Source: Thiobacillus denitrificans (GTDB taxonomy: Bacteria > Pseudomonadota > Gammaproteobacteria > Burkholderiales > Thiobacillaceae). From it: a stretch of DNA of 6,415 nucleotides. Below, one piece after another: positions 1 through 6,322 of the stretch; positions within the stretch are counted from its first letter, which is position 1; every line of letters begins with the position of its first letter. Position numbers and translations under genes: made by a program. The notes beneath the pieces were generated by a model. The model was not told the origin of the DNA. It made no database searches and saw nothing but the letters and a program-made list of their open reading frames with translations. Location: the NCBI GenBank assembly GCA_002424845.1, contig DILD01000079.1, positions 5,929 through 12,343 on the forward strand, read 5' to 3'.

Positions 1-14
1 GGCCGAGGGCGGCC

Positions 15-60
15 CTCCCACAATCCCCACCGGCCCTCTGTGGGAGCGGCGCCTCGCCGC
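15..60. repeat. REP-like hairpin pair (TGTGGGAGCGG type)
   Basis: CTCCCACA (15-22) is the reverse complement of TGTGGGAG (39-46), giving 8-bp arms around a 16-nt spacer. The second arm runs directly into GCGGCG-CCT-CGCCGC (46-60), a 6-bp stem with a 3-nt loop. The TGTGGGAGCGGC...GCCGCGA pattern resembles the short palindromic REP elements common between genes in Pseudomonas- and Xanthomonas-like genomes. That family assignment is from memory of the motif; the inverted repeats themselves are directly visible. The element lies upstream of the htpG promoter and may mark the end of the previous transcription unit. Confidence 0.6.
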
Positions 61-143
61 GATTTTCGGGCCGATGCCCACCACAGCATCGGGCCGAGTA
101 CCCAGAGGGCATGAAGGCGCCGCGTCTACAAAACTGCCCGGGG

Positions 144-171
144 CTTGAAACCCAACGCCCTCGCCCCAATT
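144..171 (+). promoter_or_regulatory. Sigma-32 (RpoH) heat-shock promoter of htpG
   Basis: CTTGAAA at 144-150 and CCCCAATT at 164-171 are separated by 13 nt. The established sigma-32 consensus is CTTGAAA, a spacer of about 13-17 nt, then CCCCATNT, so the -35 is perfect and the -10 nearly so. Transcription should start near 178, leaving a leader of roughly 34 nt before the ATG at 212. htpG is a classical member of the sigma-32 regulon, which fits the match. This promoter also argues against a translation start as early as 182. Confidence 0.85.
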
Positions 172-197
172 TCTCCTAGCGTTGTATTTGTATCTAC

Positions 198-202
198 GGG
201 AG
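198..202 (+). promoter_or_regulatory. Ribosome binding site of htpG
   Basis: GGGAG at 198-202 lies 9 nt before the ATG at 212. It decides the start in favour of 212 over the in-frame TTG at 182, which has no comparable site and would begin only a few bases after the predicted transcription start. Confidence 0.75.
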
Positions 203-211
203 ATAACAGGC

Positions 212-2110
<1,899 letters not shown>

Positions 2111-2121
2111 TCAAACTCAAT

Positions 2122-2180
2122 ACCGTTCGTCCCGAGCTTGTCGAGGGAAGCCTGTCCGAAGGCGGAGCAAATGCTTCGCC
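2122..2180. repeat. GAGCTTGTCGA-type intergenic repeat plus REP-like hairpin
   Basis: The segment after htpG contains CCGTTCGTCCCGAGCTTGTC from 2122, continuing into GAGGG. This closely resembles a dispersed intergenic repeat of many proteobacteria (GTTCGTCCTGAGCTTGTCGAAGG). It is followed by GGCGGAGCA (2161-2169) facing TGCTTCGCC (2172-2180), a hairpin with one G-T wobble and a very short loop. No run of T follows, so this is not a canonical intrinsic terminator, although the hairpin could still help end or stabilise the htpG transcript. The inverted arms are seen directly; the repeat-family identity is from recognition. Confidence 0.55.
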
Positions 2181-2190
2181 GCTGTGGTGC

Positions 2191-2218
2191 TTGACAACCG
2201 TAATCGATCGATTACATT
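2191..2218 (+). promoter_or_regulatory. Sigma-70-type promoter of the module A toxin-antitoxin operon
   Basis: TTGACA (2191-2196, perfect -35) and TACATT (2213-2218, four of six -10 matches) are 16 nt apart. The toxin GTG at 2225 starts only a few bases beyond the -10, so translation would begin on a nearly leaderless transcript, and no Shine-Dalgarno sequence is visible before it. The spacer and -10 are occupied by a perfect palindrome, which supports this being a regulated promoter. Confidence 0.6.
2200..2215. promoter_or_regulatory. Perfect 16-bp palindrome, candidate operator for the HigA-type antitoxin
   Basis: GTAATCGATCGATTAC is its own exact reverse complement. It starts 4 bp after the -35 hexamer and overlaps the first half of the -10. 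A dimeric helix-turn-helix repressor bound here would block RNA polymerase. The helix-turn-helix antitoxin encoded downstream (2526-2831) is the obvious candidate ligand, since antitoxins of this class usually autorepress their operons. The palindrome is seen; the binding partner is inferred. Confidence 0.65.
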
Positions 2219-2337
2219 TGATCCGTGTACACGATCAAGCACACTGAAGGATTTGCGGACTGGCTTGCTGGCATCAAGGATGGTCTGACCCGCCGCCGCC
2301 TTGTTACCCGGCTGCGTAAAGCCTCACTGGGCAATCT

Positions 2338-2343
2338 GGGGGG
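2338..2343 (+). other. G6 homopolymer at the toxin frameshift
   Basis: Six consecutive G in the context AATCT-GGGGGG-ATATC. Removing one G joins LGNLG directly to DIKLVGEGV, matching the toxin family without a gap. This tract is therefore the single site that decides whether the toxin is made. Confidence 0.8.
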
Positions 2344-2513
2344 ATATCAAGCTAGTTGGCGAAGGCGTGTTCGAAATGCGAGAACACTTCGGCGCAGGCT
2401 GGCGCATGTATTACATCCAGCGCGGCGCAACGCTGATCGTGATGCTGGGCGGCGGAGACAAGTCCACACAGTCCGCCGATATTGCCAAGGCCATCAAGCT
2501 GGCCGAAACCATT

Positions 2514-2518
2514 GAGGA
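2514..2518 (+). promoter_or_regulatory. Ribosome binding site of the module A antitoxin
   Basis: GAGGA at 2514-2518 lies 7 nt before the ATG at 2526 and inside the last codons of the toxin. The antitoxin thus has its own good initiation signal while the toxin has none visible, which would favour excess antitoxin. Confidence 0.6.
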
Positions 2519-2525
2519 TTGAATC

Positions 2526-2831
2526 ATGGCCAAGAAAATCAAGCTCGCCGATCTGCCTGAATTCGATGTGACCGAATACCTGGAAGACGACCAGGCGATT
2601 GCCGAGTATCTGACCGCCGTGCTGGAAGAAAATGATTCAGCCTTACTGGCCGCGGCGCTTGGCGACGTAGCCCGCGCGCGCGGCATGACCGATATTGCCA
2701 AGGCTTCCGGCCTCACCCGCGAGGCGCTTTACCGTGCGCTACGCGCCGATGCACAACCGCGTTTCGATACCGTGAGCCGGGTGTGCGCGGCGCTGGGGGT
2801 GAAGCTGGTGGCGCAACCTATTCAGCATTGA
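2526..2831 (+). CDS. HigA-type helix-turn-helix antitoxin (addiction module antidote)
   Basis: 101-residue antitoxin that would neutralise the HigB-type toxin encoded immediately upstream and probably repress the shared promoter. The N-terminal part (about residues 8-35, LPEFDVTEYLEDDQAIAEYL) is typical of the addiction-module antidote family and is expected to contact the toxin. A helix-turn-helix follows at about 54-73 (MTDIAKASGLTREALYRALR), then the conserved tail PRFDTVSRVCAALGVKL. Length and order are normal for the family. The ATG at 2526 follows GAGGA at 2514-2518 and lies 3 nt after the toxin stop. The reading frame is intact although the toxin gene is broken, so it may persist as a stand-alone regulator or anti-addiction gene. 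The candidate operator is the palindrome at 2200-2215. Confidence 0.9.
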   Translation: MAKKIKLADLPEFDVTEYLEDDQAIAEYLTAVLEENDSALLAAALGDVARARGMTDIAKASGLTREALYRALRADAQPRFDTVSRVCAALGVKLVAQPIQH

Positions 2832-2864
2832 AACCCGGGTTAGCTCATCCTGGCCCCTTTGATT
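2832..2864. repeat. Module-boundary repeat copy 1 (core TGGCCCCTTTGATT)
   Basis: Starts directly after the antitoxin stop codon with the 10-bp palindrome AACCCGGGTT (2832-2841), then AGCTCATCC and the core TGGCCCCTTTGATT (2851-2864). The core recurs at 3666 and 4897. The whole unit aligns with the right half of the palindromic element at 6325-6368 (AACCCGGGTTGGCTCAGCC, then TGCCCCCGTTTAACTT). It therefore looks like a half-copy of that element whose left arm is lost. Confidence 0.7.
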
Positions 2865-2870
2865 CACAAA

Positions 2871-3068
2871 ATGGGGGATCTGAAATTCCAACCCGTGCGC
2901 CACGACCACAAGGCGTTTCTTGAAAAGGCATCCAGGCGCCGTGGCTTCAGCGAAGCCTGCGAAGCGCTCGATATCGCGTACGCCATCGCGCACGAAATGC
3001 TTGCTGCCCGCACCCGCTCCGGCCACACCCAGGAAGCATCCGCCACGCTTGACGAGCGTACCCGGTAA
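2871..3068 (+). pseudogene. Truncated orphan XRE-type antitoxin
   Basis: A 65-residue reading frame beginning MGDLKFQPVRHDHKAFLEKA, followed by an EALDIAYAIAHEMLAARTRSGHTQE stretch. This matches the N-terminal half of a known class of about 100-residue XRE antitoxins, in which an N-terminal (K)FxPVxHDHxAFLxKA segment and a helix are followed by a Cro/C1-type helix-turn-helix starting GLTQE. Here the helix-turn-helix breaks off just after GHTQE, and the remaining ATLDERTR does not fit the family. The recognition helix and C-terminus are therefore missing. No matching toxin lies upstream, where it would be expected; the repeat at 2832-2864 is there instead. No Shine-Dalgarno site precedes the ATG. 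A TTG at 2859 would extend the frame into the repeat and is unlikely to be used. Probably a non-functional remnant. Confidence 0.75.
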
Positions 3069-3097
3069 GCATTTTAACCGTTGATTGGAAAGAAAAA

Positions 3098-3125
3098 TTG
3101 AGCGGGCGGATGGACAGGTTAGAAT
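3098..3125 (+). promoter_or_regulatory. Probable promoter of the module B toxin-antitoxin operon
   Basis: TTGAGC (3098-3103) and TAGAAT (3120-3125) are 16 nt apart, with four of six and five of six matches to the sigma-70 hexamers. The site lies about 35 nt before the antitoxin ATG at 3160, leaving a leader of roughly 28 nt that contains the ribosome binding site AAGGAG at 3149-3154. Confidence 0.55.
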
Positions 3126-3159
3126 CAATTTCATTTCAGCAGACCACCAAGGAGCCGCC

Positions 3160-3345
3160 ATGCAAACGGTCAAACAAATCGTTCACGACATTGCCGATCA
3201 CCTGCCGGATCAGGCAAGCTTCGACGATGTCATGTATACCCTCTACGTACGTCAGAAGCTGGAACGCTCGCTGAAAGCAGCCGCAGAAGGAAAAATCACC
3301 TCTCAGGAAGAAATGGAAAAACGTTACCTGAATCATGAAGGTTGA
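3160..3345 (+). CDS. Short antitoxin paired with a ParE/RelE toxin
   Basis: A 61-residue acidic, mostly helical protein (MQTVKQIVHDIADHLPDQAS, then FDDVMYTLYVRQKLERSLKA and AAEGKITSQEEMEKRYLNHEG). It resembles small proteins encoded just upstream of ParE/RelE toxins, with the recurring plan of a short N-terminal helix, a D-(D/E)-VMYxLYVRxKLER centre and an EGKxxxxEEMxKR tail that probably wraps the toxin. No ribbon-helix-helix or helix-turn-helix motif is recognisable, so DNA binding cannot be claimed. The ATG at 3160 follows a strong AAGGAG at 3149-3154. Upstream in-frame codons, open from 3085, lack such a site. The stop at 3343-3345 overlaps the toxin start by 11 nt, the usual antitoxin-first coupled order. 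Confidence 0.8.
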   Translation: MQTVKQIVHDIADHLPDQASFDDVMYTLYVRQKLERSLKAAAEGKITSQEEMEKRYLNHEG

Positions 3346-3643
3346 ATGGTCGGAGTGCGCGCGGGACGATCTGGATGATCTTGTACGCTACATCAGCAGA
3401 GATTCAGCGTTTTACGCCCGGCGTTTTGCCGAAAGAATTGTCCTGTCCACACGACGGCTACAGGGTTTTCCGGAAAGCGGCCGCATGATTCCCGAAGCGG
3501 AAGACAAAACCCTGAGAGAAATCATCGTTCAGGGCTACCGGATCATGTACCGCCTTGAGCCTGACCGTGTGCTCGTGCTTGCGGTGATGCATGGTAGTCG
3601 TGATGTCGCCGGGGTGACGGACAAGCCTTGGGATGAAAATTAG
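3335..3643 (+). CDS. ParE/RelE-family toxin
   Basis: 102-residue toxin of the ParE/RelE superfamily (plasmid-stabilisation type). ParE members poison DNA gyrase and RelE members cleave ribosome-bound mRNA; the sequence alone does not decide between them. Family hallmarks in order are WSECARDDLDDLVRYISRDS (5-24), which forms the helical hairpin, FAERI...RRLQGFPESGRMIPE (31-54), REIIVQGYRIMYRLE (61-75) and the closing strand VLVLAVMHGSRD (79-90). Length and motifs are complete, so this looks functional. The ATG at 3335 lies inside the antitoxin gene, and the nearest GGAAAA (3315-3320) is 14 nt away, so translation is probably coupled to that of the antitoxin. Codon and base use are less GC-rich than in htpG, fitting acquisition by transfer. 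Confidence 0.88.
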   Translation: MKVEWSECARDDLDDLVRYISRDSAFYARRFAERIVLSTRRLQGFPESGRMIPEAEDKTLREIIVQGYRIMYRLEPDRVLVLAVMHGSRDVAGVTDKPWDEN

Positions 3644-3678
3644 ATGGGGGATTTTATTGTGAGCCTGGCCCCTTTGAT
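3644..3678. repeat. Module-boundary repeat copy 2 (core TGGCCCCTTTGAT)
   Basis: Begins immediately after the toxin stop codon with ATGGGGGAT (3644-3652), then TTTATTGTGAGCC and the core TGGCCCCTTTGAT (3666-3678). The 13-bp core is identical to copies 1 and 3. ATGGGGGAT also occurs beside copy 1 (2871-2879) but on the other side of the core, so the two elements have opposite order at the two ends of module B. Confidence 0.7.
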
Positions 3679-3698
3679 CTCAGATTAACGAAACCGAA

Positions 3699-4037
3699 AT
3701 GCACTTTTTTTCTGAAGAGGCTGTTTCTGAACAAGAGGAGTTCCTGTTTCCCGAGCTGGAACATGGAACACAAGTTAGGCTAGAGGGCCGGCTAATTCGT
3801 GGCAACGAGGCAGCCAACTCAATTGGCCTTGAGTACCAAGGCCACGTCCTGAATTGCGTACCTGAGCAGGGAAATATTAGGCGCTACAAGAAGGCTTTGT
3901 TTCTGAAGTGCGTGGTGGAGGGAACCATTACACGCCTCACCAAGCAGAGGATGGTCGCAGAGAAACGGCCAACCATAATCGTAGCCAAGGTCACACCGCT
4001 CGAAGAAGAAAATCAACACGACCTATTCGAGAGCTAG
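3699..4037 (+). CDS. Hypothetical protein preceding the Abi_C gene, possibly 5'-truncated
   Basis: I do not recognise this 112-residue protein. It has an acidic N-terminus (MHFFSEEAVSEQEEFLFPEL), then a segment rich in alternating hydrophobic residues suggesting a small beta barrel (GTQVRLEGRLIRGNEAANSI, GHVLNCVPE, ALFLKCVVEGTITRL). A basic stretch (TKQRMVAEKRP) follows, and the tail is acidic (EEENQHDLFES). There is no signal peptide or membrane segment. The frame stays open upstream back to a TGA inside the boundary repeat (3675-3677), and no Shine-Dalgarno site precedes the ATG. It may therefore be the C-terminal part of a longer protein whose start was lost at the repeat. The next gene starts 10 nt after its stop, so the two probably form one functional unit. 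Base composition is clearly more AT-rich than htpG. Confidence 0.6.
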   Translation: MHFFSEEAVSEQEEFLFPELEHGTQVRLEGRLIRGNEAANSIGLEYQGHVLNCVPEQGNIRRYKKALFLKCVVEGTITRLTKQRMVAEKRPTIIVAKVTPLEEENQHDLFES

Positions 4038-4047
4038 CCGTCGCGCC

Positions 4048-4875
4048 GTGGAACTCATAAGCAAGAAATCACGCCTTGAACTACGCGAGTATTTCGTTGG
4101 GACAACCCTTTCCGAAATTTACAATGAGTTCGATTCTGCGAACGTTCTTTTTGATGCGGAGCATGTACCAAATACTAATGGACAACGGCGGCGCGCAGTG
4201 GAGCAGTATTACCATGCGATCGACTGGACACGCTGGGCAGACGTTCGAAAATTCCTAATGGTGTATGAAAACGTGCTCACCAGCTTGGAGGACCATGCTG
4301 AAAATGGACAAGAATGGGCAGCCAGTTGTTTCAAGTCTCTAAAGAAATGGATTGAACGCGACGGCTTCAGATATTCCGGAGGGAAACTTTCCCCCGTCGG
4401 TAAGCACCACGGCTTGGAACACATTTCCGACGCAGTAGGTCCTCTAGATCTTCCGGAACTACACCGCCAAATTCATCGAATGCAGGCGGCTGTCGAGGAC
4501 GATCCTGCCCTTGCCATTGGTACGGCAAAGGAGCTAGTTGAATCCGTTTGCAAAACCATCTTAGAGCAACGGCAATTAGCCTTTGCTGACGACGCTGACA
4601 TCGGTCAACTTGTGAAGGAAGCTCGAAAGGCACTCGGCTTAATACCAGAATCCATTCCTAATTCAGCCAAAGGTGCGGAGTCAATTCGTCGACTCCTGAG
4701 CAATCTTGGTAACGTTGCACAAGGTCTTGGTGAGCTACGGAATCTCTATGGCACGGGTCACGGTAAGGCAGGGGCGGTAAAGGGGCTCTCCCCGCGACAC
4801 GCTCGCTTGGCAGTTGGAACCGCAGCGACTCTTTCCACTTTTCTTCTCGAAACACACACTGAGCGCAATATCTAA
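4048..4875 (+). CDS. Abortive infection protein with C-terminal Abi_C domain
   Basis: 275-residue protein recognisable as a member of the abortive-infection family with an Abi_C domain (Pfam PF14355 type). Such proteins are linked to phage defence in which infected cells stop growing. The N-terminal half (1-145) is helical and unassigned. From about 150 the family signature begins: EDDPALAIGTAKELVESVCKTIL (150-172), KALGLIP (194-200), then LGELRNLYGTGHG (227-239) and the closing HARLAVGTAATLSTFLLET (251-269). R231-N...H238 fits the R-N-x(4-6)-H type motif of HEPN RNases, which suggests but does not prove an RNA-cleaving active site. The chosen start is GTG 4048, the first start codon after the previous stop; no clear ribosome binding site is visible, so coupling to the upstream gene is likely. 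It is AT-richer than htpG and flanked by boundary repeats, pointing to transfer. Confidence 0.85.
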   Translation: MELISKKSRLELREYFVGTTLSEIYNEFDSANVLFDAEHVPNTNGQRRRAVEQYYHAIDWTRWADVRKFLMVYENVLTSLEDHAENGQEWAASCFKSLKKWIERDGFRYSGGKLSPVGKHHGLEHISDAVGPLDLPELHRQIHRMQAAVEDDPALAIGTAKELVESVCKTILEQRQLAFADDADIGQLVKEARKALGLIPESIPNSAKGAESIRRLLSNLGNVAQGLGELRNLYGTGHGKAGAVKGLSPRHARLAVGTAATLSTFLLETHTERNI

Positions 4876-4890
4876 CCCCGAAGCCACAGC

Positions 4891-4910
4891 CTGAACTGGC
4901 CCCTTTGATT
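4891..4910. repeat. Module-boundary repeat copy 3 (core TGGCCCCTTTGATT)
   Basis: CTGAAC followed by the core TGGCCCCTTTGATT (4897-4910), which is identical to copy 1 over 14 bp and to copy 2 over 13 bp. It starts 15 nt after the Abi_C gene stop. Copies 2 and 3 share a GCCTG just upstream of or overlapping the core. Confidence 0.7.
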
Positions 4911-5000
4911 CGAAGAGCGTTAAGCAAACGAATGCTAAAGGAGTCAGTTTCGAATATTTTTAATCAGCCTCTTTAGTCGGAACCTAACGACATCTGCCCA

Positions 5001-5762
5001 ATGCCCCGCCCCCTCCACTTCACCCGCTCGCACGCCATCCTACGGCTCAAACGACGACTCGAACAGGACGCCTTCCCACGCATCCAGATGAGCCTGATCG
5101 TCGGCCTCACCGGCGCGGCGGGCCTGCTGTTTTCTTTCATTATGCTGGAACTGGGCGTGACCAGCATGGCGCTGCGCTATCCGCTGGCGCTGTTGATGGC
5201 CTATGGGGTTTTCCTCGTCCTGCTGTGGCTGTGGCTGCGCACCAAAGCCGAGGACTACGTGGACATCCCCGATCTTTCCGGCCTGGTGCCGAGCGGGTCT
5301 GGCGAGAGTGTTCCGATATTCCAAGGCGGCGGTGGCAATTTCGGCGGGGGCGGCGCCAGCGGGTCGTTCGACGGGCCGACCTCGTTCGCGCCGCTCGACT
5401 CCGATTCCGCATCGCCGCTGGCGGAGGCGACGAGCGCGGTGGGCGACGCCGACGAACTGGCGATTCCCCTCATCGCGATCCTGTTCGCGCTCGGCCTCGC
5501 GCTGGCTTCGCTGTATGTGGTCTACGCCGCGCCGATGCTGTTTGCGGAACTGCTCGTCGACGGCGCGCTCTCCTACGCGCTCTACCGCAAGATCAAGGCC
5601 GCCGACTCGCCGCACTGGCTGGAGTCGGCCGTGCGCCGCACCGCCCTGCCCTTTGTGCTGACCGGCGTCTTCGTCTCGCTCACCGGCGCGGCGATGGCGG
5701 CCTATGCGCCGGGCGCGCACTCGATCGGCCAAGTCATCCAACACACTCAACCCCAACGGTAA
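5001..5762 (+). CDS. Multi-pass membrane protein with Gly/Ser-rich loop, function unknown
   Basis: 253-residue inner-membrane protein that I cannot tie to a named family. The N-terminus is basic (about residues 9-20 hold several Arg and Lys), consistent with a cytoplasmic end. Membrane segments are visible at about 31-50, 61-80, 154-177 and 215-236, with a hydrophobic stretch at 178-195 that may be a further segment or an amphipathic helix. Between the second and third lies a long loop (about 81-152) with a Gly-rich centre (GGGGNFGGGGASGS, 109-122) and acidic DSDS residues. The positive charges at the N-terminus and around 196-213 (YRKIKA, VRR) would stay inside. The ATG at 5001 lacks a good ribosome binding site. 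The GC-rich composition returns to that of htpG, so this is probably part of the resident chromosome. The next gene begins 7 nt after its stop and is probably co-transcribed. Confidence 0.8.
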   Translation: MPRPLHFTRSHAILRLKRRLEQDAFPRIQMSLIVGLTGAAGLLFSFIMLELGVTSMALRYPLALLMAYGVFLVLLWLWLRTKAEDYVDIPDLSGLVPSGSGESVPIFQGGGGNFGGGGASGSFDGPTSFAPLDSDSASPLAEATSAVGDADELAIPLIAILFALGLALASLYVVYAAPMLFAELLVDGALSYALYRKIKAADSPHWLESAVRRTALPFVLTGVFVSLTGAAMAAYAPGAHSIGQVIQHTQPQR

Positions 5763-5769
5763 ACCTCTT

Positions 5770-6309
5770 ATGCGCATCGAAGGCACGCTCGCAAAATGGA
5801 ACGATGATCGCGGCTTTGGATTCATCACGCCCACTCAGGGCGGAGCGGAAGTATTTGCCCACGTCTCAGCCTTTCCACGAGGCGGCCAGCGCCCCCGGCT
5901 CGGTGAGCGCGTCACGTTCGAAATCGGAATCGGCAAGGACGGGAAGCCGCAGGCAAAGAACATCTTGTGCCCCACCCGCCCGACCGTAAAACCTTATCGC
6001 CGGAGCGAACCCGCTCGTCACCGCGACAGACCGGGCCTGTTTGGGCGCCTCATTCCGCTTGGATTTGTGGTCGCTCTGGGCGTCTACGGTTATGGCGAAT
6101 ACACCCACCGCGAGACCCCGCAATCCGCATACGAAGCCCCATCCAGCGATGCGGAAGCCCCCGGCCCCTTCCATTGCGACGGTCGAACCCATTGCTCTCA
6201 AATGACCTCCTGCGCCGAGGCGGAGTTTTTCCTGAACAATTGCCCGAACGTTAAGATGGATGGAAACCACGATGGCGAGCCGTGCGAACAACAATGGTGC
6301 AATTATTAA
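5770..6309 (+). CDS. Cold-shock domain / transmembrane / Excalibur domain protein
   Basis: 179-residue fusion. Residues 1-66 form a cold-shock (OB-fold) domain that binds single-stranded nucleic acid, with the RNP1-like KWNDDRGFGFI (9-19) and RNP2-like VFAHVS (28-33). A basic linker (70-88) leads to a single hydrophobic segment at about 92-108. Residues 134-177 form an Excalibur domain, a small Cys-rich unit with a putative Ca-binding DGNHDGEPCE loop (164-173). Six Cys (136, 142, 148, 158, 172, 177) could make three disulfides, which fits a periplasmic location. Similar cold-shock/Excalibur fusions occur in other proteobacteria, but their function is not established. The ATG at 5770 is chosen because the cold-shock domain starts there; an in-frame ATG at 5704 would add 22 residues overlapping the previous gene. 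The 7-nt gap from the membrane protein suggests an operon. Confidence 0.9.
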   Translation: MRIEGTLAKWNDDRGFGFITPTQGGAEVFAHVSAFPRGGQRPRLGERVTFEIGIGKDGKPQAKNILCPTRPTVKPYRRSEPARHRDRPGLFGRLIPLGFVVALGVYGYGEYTHRETPQSAYEAPSSDAEAPGPFHCDGRTHCSQMTSCAEAEFFLNNCPNVKMDGNHDGEPCEQQWCNY

Positions 6310-6322
6310 AAGATAATCTGGA

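Larger units (their letters stand above)
2225..2522 (+). pseudogene. HigB/RelE-type addiction-module toxin, frameshifted at a G6 tract
   Basis: Two overlapping frames together make one toxin of the phage-derived Gp49/HigB-like family, whose members are RelE-fold inhibitors of translation, usually ribosome-dependent mRNA nucleases. The first frame starts at GTG 2225 (MYTIKHTEGFADWL...) and is toxin-like for 39 residues, to LGNLG. The family sequence then continues in another frame from the GAT at 2343 (DIKLVGEGVFEMREHFGAGW, then a GGGDKSTQS motif) to the TGA at 2520-2522. The break falls on six G at 2338-2343. With five G the gene would encode 98 residues, the usual family length. As written, the first frame instead runs to 2515 as an Arg-rich tail unlike the family. 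Possible explanations are a true inactivating insertion, a phase-variable homopolymer, ribosomal slippage, or a sequencing error. The antitoxin follows 3 nt downstream in the usual toxin-first order. Confidence 0.85.

Noticed and set aside
182..211. Upstream TTG start for htpG, adding ten residues
   Set aside because: The added residues do not resemble HtpG N-termini, there is no ribosome binding site for it, and it would begin within a few bases of the predicted transcription start. The ATG at 212 has GGGAG at a good distance.
2155..2180. Intrinsic terminator after htpG
   Set aside because: A hairpin is present but is not followed by a T run, so it is listed only as a REP-like repeat.
2832..4910. 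CRISPR array or integron attC series
   Set aside because: The repeat cores are about 800-1250 bp apart with genes between them, which excludes CRISPR. They lack the paired R and L boxes and GTT core of attC sites, and no integrase gene is visible.
4909..4976. Inverted repeats CTAAAG/CTTTAG and paired TTCGAA between the Abi_C gene and the membrane protein gene
   Set aside because: Arms of six bases with long spacers are weak and expected by chance. No terminator or operator could be supported.
5040..5834. Open frame on the - strand (264 codons)
   Set aside because: Antisense shadow of the membrane protein. Its Arg/Gln/Ala-rich sequence has no recognisable motif.
5225..5989. Open frame on the + strand (254 codons) spanning the membrane protein and cold-shock genes
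   Set aside because: Its translation is Arg-rich low-complexity sequence typical of an out-of-frame reading, and it overlaps two recognisable genes.
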